Assembly (NCBI RefSeq): GCF_015352455.1
Contig: NZ_JADKPN010000009.1
Coordinates: 62,001-126,000 of the forward strand
Direction: 5' to 3'
DNA length: 64,000 bases
DNA from: Nocardioides islandensis
GTDB lineage: Bacteria > Actinomycetota > Actinomycetes > Propionibacteriales > Nocardioidaceae
In this document: positions 1-8,233 of the stretch, piece after piece
Position numbering within the stretch: position 1 is the stretch's first letter
Layout: each line of letters starts with the position of its first letter
Made by a program: the position numbers and the translations under genes
Notes under the pieces: model-generated
The model's input: only the letters and a program-made list of their open reading frames with translations
What the model was told of the DNA's origin: nothing
Databases searched by the model: none

Positions 1-70
1 CCAGGCGCCGGCATCGAGAGGCCAAGCGTCGCTCAGGAGGATCCGGGGGCGCCGAGCAGCCAGGAGGGTC

Positions 71-850
71 ATGGAGGTGGGTAACGTTGCGGGAGCCTCG
101 GGAACACCGGACCGATCCATGAAACCGACGAGTACGTCCGGAAGCATGCACACGGTCCGCCCACGCTGGACGTGGGCCGGCCTGGTCGTCCTGATCGTCG
201 GGCTCGCGGTCACCGGCTACGGCGCCATCGTGCTGTCGTGGCTCTGGTCACTGTCGGGCGTGGCGGTCCTGGTCGTAGGCGCAGGCCTCGCACTCCGCGG
301 TGGCCTCCTCTACGACGTGCGTACCCGGGGTGGTCGCAACGAGCTGGAGGAGGTGATCCACGGCGAGGAGCACCAAGGTCCCGATCCGGACCTCGGCATC
401 GGGGGCGGCGTACGCCGGCACGCCGCCGCCGTCGACCACGAGCACGCCGAGGTGATGGCGGCGCGACGTGCGGCCCGAGCCAGGCCCGCCTTCGCGGCCA
501 TCGGCGGCACCCTGGGGCTAGTCGTGTGCGTGTGGCTGCTCCTGGCCCAGTGGAGCGTGCTCGGCTACCCACTCCTGAGCGACGACACGCTGGCCCGCGA
601 CACCGGCGTCGGCATCGTGGCCGCCTTCGCGGCCTGGCGCGTGCTGCTGGCCGGGCCGCAACGGTTCACGGCCGTCCTTCTCCTGGTCTGCGGGGCGACG
701 TTCGTGGTCTTCGGCCTCACCCTCGATCACCTGACCCGGGACGGGACCGTGAGCGAGACCCTGAGCGGCTGCCTCCTTGTCGTGTCCGGCCTCCTGGTGC
801 TGGTCGACCGGGCGCTGGGCCGGCCGCCCACGGGGCGTGCCGGTCGATGA
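71..850 (+). CDS. Hypothetical multi-pass membrane protein
   Basis: I do not recognise this 259-residue protein. Two hydrophobic segments lie at about residues 33-75. A charged, His-containing soluble stretch follows (about 80-135), and then three or four more hydrophobic segments reach to about residue 247, so it is probably an integral membrane protein. The ATG is preceded by AGGAGGG, close to the start. It is the first visible member of a run of five genes joined by 4-base start/stop overlaps, and its stop overlaps the next start (ATGA at 847-850). That implies translational coupling to the GH15 gene. Function is unknown; the context suggests membrane or envelope stress. The 70 bases before it are too short to interpret. 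Confidence 0.75.
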   Translation: MEVGNVAGASGTPDRSMKPTSTSGSMHTVRPRWTWAGLVVLIVGLAVTGYGAIVLSWLWSLSGVAVLVVGAGLALRGGLLYDVRTRGGRNELEEVIHGEEHQGPDPDLGIGGGVRRHAAAVDHEHAEVMAARRAARARPAFAAIGGTLGLVVCVWLLLAQWSVLGYPLLSDDTLARDTGVGIVAAFAAWRVLLAGPQRFTAVLLLVCGATFVVFGLTLDHLTRDGTVSETLSGCLLVVSGLLVLVDRALGRPPTGRAGR

Positions 851-2606
851 ACGTCCCTCCCGAGACGTTGCGGCAGTACGCCGTCCTGGCCGATGGCGAG
901 CGCGCGGCCGTCGTCGGCCCCCGCGGTGACGTCGCCCTCTTGTGCGCGCCGCGCTGGCACGACGACGCGGTCTTCAGCGCCCTGCTGGGTGGCCGCGGAG
1001 GCTACGTGGTGCAACCCACGGACGATCGCTTCACGTGGGGTGGTCACTACGAGCCCGGCTCCCTGGTGTGGCGCAGCCGGTGGGTCGTCGGCTCCGACGT
1101 CGTCGAGTGCCGAGAGGCGCTGGCCTTTCCTGGCGACCCCCAGCGGGTCGTGCTCCTTCGCCGAACAGAGTCCAGGCGGGGCGAGGTGCCGCTGCGGGTC
1201 CAGCTGGACTGTCGCGCCGGCTTCGGAATGCATGCGATGCACCTGAGAAGCGTCCGGACCGGTGTGTGGGAGGGGGCGACCGGTCCCCTCCACCTTCGGT
1301 GGTCAGGCACGCCGACGGTCGACGCCCGGTTGAACGAGAACGGGGTTCTCGATCGAAGCTCCAGGTGCGCGACGGTCAGCCTCTCGACCTGGTGCTCGAG
1401 ATCGCCACCACGCACTTCACCGACGATCCACCTGATCCCCGTCGCCTGTGGGCCGACACCGAACGGGCGTGGCAGGCCGCGGCTCCACCGCAGCCGAGCT
1501 CGATGAGCTCTCGCGACGCTCAGCACGCCCTCGCCGTCATCCGAGGGATGACCAGCAGCACCGGTGCCGTCGTGGCCGCGGCCACGACCTCGCTGCCGGA
1601 GCGCGCCCAGCAGGGCCGCGACTACGACTACCGGTACGCCTGGATCCGCGACCAGTGCTTCGCAGGCCGGGCGGTGGCGGCTGCCGGCGGAGGCGAGGTG
1701 CTGGAACGTTCCCTCGGCTTCATCGCGGCCTGCCTGGAGCGTGACGGCGACCGGCTGCGCCCGGCGTACACGGTCACCGGTGACCCCGTGCCCGACCAGC
1801 GGCCTCTCGACCTCCCCGGCTATCCCGGCGCTCCGGACGTCACGGTCGGCAATCACGCCAACCGCCAGTTCCAGCTCGACGTCCTCGGGGAGACGTTGTG
1901 CCTCTTCGCCGACGCCGACCGCCTCGGCGTGCTCGACGGCGTGGGCGTGCGAGCCGCCCGCACGGCCGCACGTGCCATCGTTCGGCGGCACCACGAGGCG
2001 GACGCCGGGATCTGGGAGCTCGCGAATCGTCCGTGGGCCCACTCCCGGTTGACCGCAGCCGCAGGGCTACGTGCCGCCGCCGCCCGCGGACTCGGAGGAT
2101 CCGACGACGACGCCTGGGACGCCCTCGCAGACCATCTCCTCGCCGACGTCGACCGCACGAGCCGGCACCGCACCGGACGGTGGTGCCGTTCACCCGGCGA
2201 CGCGGGCACCGACGCGGCCCTCCTGCTACCGGGACTGCGGGGGCTGGTCCGTCCCGACGACCCTCGGAGCCGGCAGACCTACTGCTCGGTGCTCGAGGAC
2301 CTGACGGAGGACGGCTACGTCTACCGCTTCCGGCACCGACCCGGACCCCTGGGTGAAGCAGAGGGTGCGTTCCTGTTCTGCGGCTTCCTGCTGGCGATGG
2401 CCGCCCACCAGCAGGGTGAACCCACGCTGGCGGCCCGGCTGTACGAGCGCAACCGAGCCGCCGTCGGTCCGCCCGGCCTCTTCACCGAGGAGTTCGACGT
2501 CGGGCAGCGTCAGCTGCGCGGCAACCTCCCCCAGACCTTCGTGCACGCCGCCCTCCTCGAGTCCGCACACGTCCTCACCACCCCACCAGGAAGGAACCGA
2601 CCGTGA
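847..2606 (+). pseudogene. GH15 glycosidase (trehalase/glucoamylase-like), frameshifted
   Basis: This is a glycoside hydrolase family 15 protein with a trehalase-like N-terminal domain, but the reading frame breaks. The N-terminal part reads from ATG 847 in one frame to about 1350. The rest reads in the -1 frame to 2606, consistent with one missing base near 1340-1365. The C-terminal part has the GH15 features: RDYDYRYAWIRDQ, GIWEL with the usual acid Glu (near 2010), and TEEFDVGQRQLRGNLPQ with the second Glu. In an intact gene the product would be about 585 residues and would cleave alpha-glucosides or trehalose. An in-frame ATG at 1503 could start a catalytic-domain-only product. A sequencing error, a real inactivation, or two separate polypeptides are all possible. 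Confidence 0.8.
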
Positions 2607-3634
2607 GCCACTCCACGCCCCGAACGTCGACCCCGCGAGTGGTGGTCGTCACGGGCGCCTCTGCCGGCATCGGCAGAGCAAGCGCCCGCGCCTTCGCGGA
2701 CAGAGGCGACACCGTGGCGCTGCTGGCCCGCGGTACCCGTGGCCTGGGCGCGGCGGCCGAGGAGCTGGTCGCCCGCGGCGTCGAGGTACGCACGTACCCC
2801 GTGGACGTCGCGGACCCTGACGCCCTGGACGCGGTCGCCACGCGCGTCGAGGAGGACCTCGGCCCGATCGACGTCTGGGTCAACGTCGCCTTCACGTCGG
2901 TCTTCGCCCGGTTCGTGGACGTCGAGCCGGCGGAGTACGAGCGCGTGACGACGGTGAACTACCTGGGCTTCGTCAACGGCACGCGCTCGGCGCTGAAGCG
3001 GATGCTGCCGCGCGACCGCGGCACCGTCGTGCACGTCGGGTCGACGCTCGCCTACCGCGGCATCCCGTTGCAGAGCGCCTACTGCGGCTCCAAGCACGCC
3101 ATCCAGGGCTTCCATGAGTCGTTGCGCACCGAGCTGATGCACGAAGGCTCCGCGGTCCGGGTCACGATGGTGCAGATGCCGGCCGTGAACACGCCGCAGT
3201 TCTCGTGGGTGCTGTCGCGACTGCCGCACCAGGCGCAGCCGGTCCCGCCCATCTACCAGCCCGAGGTCGCGGCGCGAGCGGTCGTGCACGCGGCCGACCA
3301 TCCCGAGCGCCGCGAGTACTGGGTCGGCACCTCGACCATGCTGACGCTGGTCGCCAACGCGGTCGCACCGGGACTCCTCGACCGCTACCTCGCCCGCACC
3401 GGGTTCGACTCCCAGCAGACCGACGCGGCCCGTCCGCCGGACCAACCGGCCAACTTGTGGGAGCCGGCCGACGGCCCCGACGGCCGCGACTTCGGCGCCC
3501 ACGGCCGGTTCGACGACCGAGCCATCGCCACCTCGCCGCAGGCCTGGGCGTCACGGCACCACGGTCTGGTCGGGGCCGGCGCGGGAGTCCTGGCCGCCGC
3601 GACCCTGCTGGCCAGACGGGCCGGACGGCGATGA
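2603..3634 (+). CDS. Short-chain dehydrogenase/reductase (SDR)
   Basis: This is a classical-type SDR oxidoreductase of 343 residues. It has the cofactor motif TGASAGIG at residues 17-24 and the catalytic YCGSK with Tyr160 and Lys164. A Ser lies a short way upstream in VGSTLAY. The roughly 90-residue C-terminal extension ends in a hydrophobic stretch (GAGAGVLAAATLLARR), which may tether it to the membrane. The GTG start at 2603 overlaps the stop of the GH15 gene (GTGA), and its own stop overlaps the next ATG. This SDR type with a C-terminal extension is common in actinobacteria, but its substrate is not known to me. An NAD(P)-dependent alcohol/ketone reaction is a family-level inference. Confidence 0.9.
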   Translation: MSHSTPRTSTPRVVVVTGASAGIGRASARAFADRGDTVALLARGTRGLGAAAEELVARGVEVRTYPVDVADPDALDAVATRVEEDLGPIDVWVNVAFTSVFARFVDVEPAEYERVTTVNYLGFVNGTRSALKRMLPRDRGTVVHVGSTLAYRGIPLQSAYCGSKHAIQGFHESLRTELMHEGSAVRVTMVQMPAVNTPQFSWVLSRLPHQAQPVPPIYQPEVAARAVVHAADHPERREYWVGTSTMLTLVANAVAPGLLDRYLARTGFDSQQTDAARPPDQPANLWEPADGPDGRDFGAHGRFDDRAIATSPQAWASRHHGLVGAGAGVLAAATLLARRAGRR

Positions 3635-3960
3635 GCGGCCCCACTCTCGCCCGGGGATTCCTCGCGGGCGTCTGCCTGGCCGCGCCCCGGCCCGTGCTCT
3701 CCCTCGCCGGCGCCTCGGACGCCCGCGACCCGGTGGTGCTCGCCGCAGCGCGCGTGCTCGGGCTGCGCTACGTGGTCCACGCTCTCCTCGACTCCGCCAC
3801 GGGAAGGCATCCCGCCGCCGATGCTGCGGTCGAGCTGCTGCACGCCGGGAGCATGGTCCCGATCGCCGTCGGCTCCGCCCGGCACCGGCGGACCGCCATC
3901 ATCAGCGCGACCTGCGCCGCGGCTGTCGCCGGCCTGGACCTCATGGGGCGCGATCGGTGA
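3631..3960 (+). CDS. Small hypothetical membrane protein
   Basis: A 109-residue protein I do not recognise. It is Ala-rich with hydrophobic stretches near residues 8-28, 32-55 and 84-104, consistent with two or three membrane passes. ATG 3631 overlaps the SDR stop (ATGA), and its stop overlaps the GTG of the following permease (GTGA at 3957-3960), so it looks translationally coupled on both sides. Codon use resembles its neighbours. No catalytic motif is visible. Confidence 0.7.
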   Translation: MSGPTLARGFLAGVCLAAPRPVLSLAGASDARDPVVLAAARVLGLRYVVHALLDSATGRHPAADAAVELLHAGSMVPIAVGSARHRRTAIISATCAAAVAGLDLMGRDR

Positions 3961-5117
3961 GCGCCGGCTCGGTGGTCTCAGCCGTGGCCGAGGCGCTCGC
4001 CGTCTCGGCCACCATGGCGTGGCGGATCGGCTGGTCACTGGTACTGGGCTTCGCCCTGTCGGCGGTGGTCCAGGCGCTCGTCGACAAGCAGACCGTCAGC
4101 AGGCTGTTGGGAGACGACCGCCCGGCAACCCTGGTCCGCGCGACGGGATTCGGGGTCGCCGCGTCGTCCTGCTCCTACGCCGCGGTCGCGCTCGCCCGCT
4201 CCCTGTTCCGGAAGGGCGCGAGCTTCACCGCCGCGATGACCTTCCAGATCGCCAGCACCAACCTGGTCATCGAGCTCGGGATCGTGCTGGCGCTGCTGCT
4301 CGGCTGGCGCTTCACGCTCGCCGAGTTCGTGGGAGGTCCTCTCATCATCGTGATGGTGGCGACGGCCTTCCGGGTGCTGGTCGGCCGGAAGGTGGTCGAG
4401 GCCGCACGTGAGCAGGCCGACCGGGGCGTGGCCGGGTCGATGGAGGGCCACGCAGGCATGGACATGTCCGTCGACGGCGACGGCGGTCTGCTGAAGCGCC
4501 TGGTCAGCCCCCGGGGATTCACGTCCGTCAGTCGTGTGTTCGTCATGGAGTGGGCCGCGGTGCTCCGCGACATCGTCCTCGGCCTGCTGGTCGCCGGAGC
4601 CGTGGCGGCCTGGGTCCCCGACTCGTGGTGGCAACGACTCTTCCTCACCGATCACGGCACCTGGACACTCGTGTGGGGTCCCGTCGTCGGCCCGGTGATC
4701 GCGCTCCTGAGCTTCGTGTGCTCGATCGGCAACGTCCCCCTGGCTGCCGTCCTGTGGAGTGGCGGCATCAGCTTCGGCGGGGTGGTCGCGTTCCTGTACG
4801 CCGACCTGCTCATCGTTCCGATCCTGCTCATCTACCGGAAGTACTACGGGATGGCCATGACCGTCCGGATCGTGCTGGTGTTCTACGTCGCCTTGGTCGT
4901 CGCCGGGTACGTCGTGGAGATGCTGTTCCTCCTGCTCGGCCTGCTGCCGCACCGCGGGGGTGTCTCGGTGGAGAAGACGGGCGTGTCCTGGAACTACACG
5001 ACCTGGCTGGATATCGCCTTCGGCCTCCTCGCAGTCGTGCTGGTGGTCCGCTTCCTCCGCACGGGTGGGCGCGCCATGTTGTCCATGATGAACGGCGACC
5101 CCGCCGACATCCGTTAG
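3957..5117 (+). CDS. ArsP_1/DUF318-type permease, putative metal exporter
   Basis: A 386-residue polytopic membrane protein resembling the ArsP_1 (DUF318) permease family, whose members include arsenic/organoarsenical and Cu/Zn efflux proteins. It has two halves, each with four to five hydrophobic helices. They are joined by a soluble linker at about residues 150-185 containing a Met/His-rich patch (MEGHAGMDMS) that could bind a metal. Cys-containing helix motifs SSCSYAAVALA and VCSIGNVPLAAVLW resemble the paired family signatures. Its GTG start overlaps the previous stop. It is the last of the five overlapping genes, and a ZIP-like transporter follows after 63 bases. The metal substrate is inferred only. 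Confidence 0.8.
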   Translation: MSAGSVVSAVAEALAVSATMAWRIGWSLVLGFALSAVVQALVDKQTVSRLLGDDRPATLVRATGFGVAASSCSYAAVALARSLFRKGASFTAAMTFQIASTNLVIELGIVLALLLGWRFTLAEFVGGPLIIVMVATAFRVLVGRKVVEAAREQADRGVAGSMEGHAGMDMSVDGDGGLLKRLVSPRGFTSVSRVFVMEWAAVLRDIVLGLLVAGAVAAWVPDSWWQRLFLTDHGTWTLVWGPVVGPVIALLSFVCSIGNVPLAAVLWSGGISFGGVVAFLYADLLIVPILLIYRKYYGMAMTVRIVLVFYVALVVAGYVVEMLFLLLGLLPHRGGVSVEKTGVSWNYTTWLDIAFGLLAVVLVVRFLRTGGRAMLSMMNGDPADIR

Positions 5118-5180
5118 CTCGCGGTGGCGCCTGGTGTGGCGCTCGCGTCCGTTCAAGAGCCCCCGAGAAGGAGAGGACAC

Positions 5181-5933
5181 ATGCCGATCTGGGCACAGGC
5201 AGGGCTCTGGAGTCTCTTGGCCGGCGGCTTCCTGGTCGTCGGCGCGGCGGTTGCCTGGTTCGTCCGGGTGCCGCGCTGGGTCGTGGCCACCGTCATGGCC
5301 TTCGGGGCCGGAGTCCTCATCTCCGCGCTTGCCTTCGAGCTCATCGACGAGGCCGAGCGTCGGGGAGGTCTGCTGGCATCCACTGGGGGCTTCCTGGCCG
5401 GTTCGGTCCTCTACGTCTTCGCCAACGTCATGCTGTCCCGGCGCGGCGCCCGACACCGCAAGCGTTCCGGGACCGAACAACCCTCGGAGGAGGAGCAGCA
5501 CGGCAGCGGCGCCGCCATTGCCGTCGGAGCGCTGCTGGACGGTGTCCCGGAGTCCGTCGTCCTGGGCTTGTCGCTGCTCAACGGTGGTTCCGTGGGCATC
5601 GCCGTCCTGGCCGCGATCGCCATCTCGAACTTCCCCGAGGGTCTCTCCAGCGCTGCCGGCATGAAGGGCAACGGCCGGACGCCGGTCTACGTGTTCGGCG
5701 TGTGGGGCGGCATCGCGGTTGCCAGCGGGGTCGCGGGGCTCGTGGGCTGCCTGGTCCTGGGCGGAGCATCCGCAGCGACCATCGCGATCATCACCGCCGT
5801 CGCGGCGGGAGCGATCCTGGCCATGGTGGCGGACACGATGATTCCGGAGGCCTTCGAGCGCACCCATCTCTACGCCGGGCTCGTGGCGGCGTTGGGGTTC
5901 CTGGCCGCCTTCGCCCTCTCTCGCGGCGTGTGA
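5181..5933 (+). CDS. ZIP-family metal transporter
   Basis: A 250-residue membrane protein of the ZIP (Zrt/Irt-like) type with about eight helices. The usual metal-site helices are visible as DGVPES (about residue 121) and SNFPEG (about 152). The first positions, often His in ZIPs, are Asp and Ser here, so substrate choice or mechanism may differ. A charged loop (about residues 88-110) separates the two halves. ATG 5181 is chosen because GAAGGAGAG lies just upstream; further upstream codons in frame lack a ribosome site. It follows the ArsP-type permease, making a metal-handling pair at the end of the operon. Confidence 0.8.
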   Translation: MPIWAQAGLWSLLAGGFLVVGAAVAWFVRVPRWVVATVMAFGAGVLISALAFELIDEAERRGGLLASTGGFLAGSVLYVFANVMLSRRGARHRKRSGTEQPSEEEQHGSGAAIAVGALLDGVPESVVLGLSLLNGGSVGIAVLAAIAISNFPEGLSSAAGMKGNGRTPVYVFGVWGGIAVASGVAGLVGCLVLGGASAATIAIITAVAAGAILAMVADTMIPEAFERTHLYAGLVAALGFLAAFALSRGV

Positions 5934-5949
5934 GCCGCGCGTGTGCCGG

Positions 5950-6213
5950 CTAGCGCTGGCGAGCGTGTGACCTGCCCGCGACCGCCTCGGCGGTGCCGAC
6001 GAGGAACACGGCGGCGACGACCGCCAGCACGAAACCGAGGACGTTGAGCTCCCAGATGCTGCCGGTGCCCAACAGCTGGGCGATGAGGCCGCCGATCAGG
6101 GAACCGACGAGGCCAAGGCCCAGGGTCGCCAGGAGTCCGAGATTCTGCTTGCCCGGCTTGATGAGCCTGGCCAGCGCTCCGATGACGAGTCCTGCAACAA
6201 GAAATCCGATCAT
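5950..6213 (-). CDS. GlsB/YeaQ/YmgE family membrane protein
   Basis: An 87-residue protein with three hydrophobic segments and the typical family opening MIGFLVAGLVIGALARLIKPG. It belongs to the transglycosylase-associated (GlsB/YeaQ/YmgE) family, small membrane proteins often raised under stress. The family name does not mean enzymatic activity. The start at 6213 is supported by AAGGAGAG 8-14 bases upstream. It converges on the ZIP-like gene with only 16 bases between the stops, and lies downstream of the DUF2254 gene on the same strand. Confidence 0.9.
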   Translation of the reverse strand: MIGFLVAGLVIGALARLIKPGKQNLGLLATLGLGLVGSLIGGLIAQLLGTGSIWELNVLGFVLAVVAAVFLVGTAEAVAGRSHARQR

Positions 6214-6272
6214 GGGTGAAACTCTCCTTCGCGTGGTGGAACGGTTCGAACGGCCGGGGACTCCCGGTGCCG

Positions 6273-7613
6273 TCATTGATGGATTGCGGCGCCGAGGTTC
6301 TCCTCGATGCGGCGACCGAAGGCATCGAAAGCCTGGCGCTCCAGGTGGTGGAAGGCATGCTCGTCGGCAGTCGAGCGCAGCCGCCGCAGCTGCTCGCTGA
6401 GGACCGGACGCTCCTGCGGCGACACCCGGCGGCTGAGCTCCAGCAGCACCTGAGCGATCCTCTCGAGCACCTGGAGGTCGGCAGCGCCGTACCTGCGCGG
6501 CTGGGAGACACCGAGATCGATGTAGTCCGACAGCCCCGGAACGCGAACCGCGACCCTGACGCGACCGTCGTCATCGTGCCTGAGCACCGGACGGAGGTCG
6601 CGGTCGGCCAGCTCGCAGAGCAACGCGGAGATGTGCCCCAGGGCGTGGATCGCCGTGGTCGGGTCGTTGATGCCAGGCGAGAGGGCCTTGTTCGCCACGT
6701 CGACGAGCTGGCGCAACCCGAACCCGGTGTCGTGCGTCGAGGTCCGCTCCACCCCGGTGTGGACGAAGGCGACGACCGCCGCGGAGATCCGCCGTTCGGC
6801 TTCGCTACCCGGGACCAGTCCGGAGGCGGGCCAACCGACTCCCAGGGGACTGCCCTCGACCACGAACGCTCCGACATGCTCATCCAGCCGCACGACGACG
6901 TCTTCCTCCACCGCCACCTCGAGAATCCGGTCGTAGTCGATCCGCGTCAGGAAGCCCGCTGCGGACGCCGCGATGTCGAACGCCCCGTCGAGCTGGGGTG
7001 AAGGGAGGGATTGCCCGCGGGCGGAACCGTCACCCCGCTGCGGCAAGACCGAGCGGATGGTGGTCAAGGCATCGGTGCGTACCTGCTGGAGCATCGTCTC
7101 CACCCGGATTTGCTTGGTCAGGTGTCCCAGGAAGAACACCAGCGCCACCACACTGGCCACCGCGAGCAAGAACGCCAGGGTCACTCCGATCCGTGGGACC
7201 AGCTCTCCTCCGCCGTCGGCGCCGCGGACCGACCTCAGCACGGTGAGGGCGTAGGTGAACGTCGCGAGCAGGAGCGCCAGCGTGTACTGCACGACAGAGT
7301 CTCGGCTGAACGTTCGCAGCAATCGGGGCGAGAACTGGCTGCTGGCCAGCTGGAGGGTGACGACGGTCAGGGAGAACGTCAACGCAGTGACCGTGATGAG
7401 CGACGATGCGATGGCCGCCAGGAGTGAGCGAGCGGCATCGGCGTCCCCTCCGAAGAGCCAGGTCGTGGCCTGGTCCGACAGATGATCGTCGACCCGCGCG
7501 TCGAGCGTCGACACCGCCAGGCCGAGAAGCAGGGCCGCCACCACAGCGATCGCCGGCACCGGCCACAGCCTCGTCACGACCGTCTCGCGCCAGGCGGCCA
7601 GACCCGTACTCAT
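6273..7613 (-). CDS. DUF2254 membrane protein
   Basis: A 446-residue protein matching the DUF2254 family: four N-terminal membrane helices (about 18-36, 64-86, 108-128, 142-165) and a large cytoplasmic domain. Family-type sequences include TALTFSLTVVTLQLASSQFSPRLL and GLRQLVDVANKALSPGINDP. The biochemical role is unknown. It sits between a GlsB-type membrane protein and a STAS-domain gene on the same strand, both stress-associated families in actinobacteria. Only 59 bases separate it from the GlsB-type gene downstream. Confidence 0.88.
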   Translation of the reverse strand: MSTGLAAWRETVVTRLWPVPAIAVVAALLLGLAVSTLDARVDDHLSDQATTWLFGGDADAARSLLAAIASSLITVTALTFSLTVVTLQLASSQFSPRLLRTFSRDSVVQYTLALLLATFTYALTVLRSVRGADGGGELVPRIGVTLAFLLAVASVVALVFFLGHLTKQIRVETMLQQVRTDALTTIRSVLPQRGDGSARGQSLPSPQLDGAFDIAASAAGFLTRIDYDRILEVAVEEDVVVRLDEHVGAFVVEGSPLGVGWPASGLVPGSEAERRISAAVVAFVHTGVERTSTHDTGFGLRQLVDVANKALSPGINDPTTAIHALGHISALLCELADRDLRPVLRHDDDGRVRVAVRVPGLSDYIDLGVSQPRRYGAADLQVLERIAQVLLELSRRVSPQERPVLSEQLRRLRSTADEHAFHHLERQAFDAFGRRIEENLGAAIHQ

Positions 7614-7665
7614 GCCGAGAGCCTCGCAGTCCCTTGGTCAACGGAAGTGAAGCCGAACCGAGCTC

Positions 7666-8013
7666 TCACCTGGTCCCACACTGGGAGGCCCTGGCGAGGG
7701 GTGGCCACATGACGGCGAAGGCGGCCTCACCCATGGTGTCTTCCGACGATGCCCTCTCAAGAAGGTCCGCCCGGCGCAGGACGTCGATCCATGCGTTCGA
7801 CGGCGAGTCCAGGACGACCGGGATGGCCCGTGTCGAGCAGACGTGCTTCACCCACAGGAGCGCAGCCATGGCGGTGGCGCCGACAGTCACCTGAGCCGAC
7901 AGGTCGAGCACGACGACCGTGGGTTTCGTCGTCAACACCTCTGTCAGCTCGCGCTGCACGTACTCGAGCACCGGCATGAGTCCTCCGTCGGCCAGCCTGA
8001 TGACATCCCCCAC
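7666..8013 (-). CDS. STAS-domain protein (anti-anti-sigma-like)
   Basis: A 115-residue single-domain protein. The core VVVLDLSAQVTVGATAMAALLWVKHVCSTRAIPVVL has the beta-strand/helix pattern of STAS domains (SpoIIAA-like). The phosphorylatable Ser/Thr usually found after the central strand is replaced by TVGATAM, so partner-switching is possible but unproven. A GTG start at 8013 is the best in-frame codon after an upstream stop; no good ribosome site is visible, so the N-terminus is uncertain. Two more stand-alone STAS-like genes occur in this window (10700 and 23997), none next to an anti-sigma kinase. Confidence 0.6.
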   Translation of the reverse strand: MGDVIRLADGGLMPVLEYVQRELTEVLTTKPTVVVLDLSAQVTVGATAMAALLWVKHVCSTRAIPVVLDSPSNAWIDVLRRADLLERASSEDTMGEAAFAVMWPPLARASQCGTR

Positions 8014-8233
8014 GGCGACCAGCCTGACGCCACGCTGTGTCGGGCGACGGCCATCGATGTTGCAGGCCTATGACAGTCCGCCTCATGCCCGACGTCATCT
8101 GAGGCATGAGGCGAACTTCCGGCAACCCGGTTCCGTCGGAGTGTGGGTACGGGGTGGCCCGGGGCACCTTCGTCGCGCCCAGGGGCTGCCGTACGTGCAA
8201 GGACGGACAACCAACGACCGGAAGGCAGTACCT

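Noticed and set aside
4035..5867. 610-codon open frame on the minus strand
   Set aside because: It is the mirror of the permease and ZIP genes; its protein is His/Asp/Glu/Arg-rich low complexity with no domain, as expected for antisense frames in GC-rich DNA.
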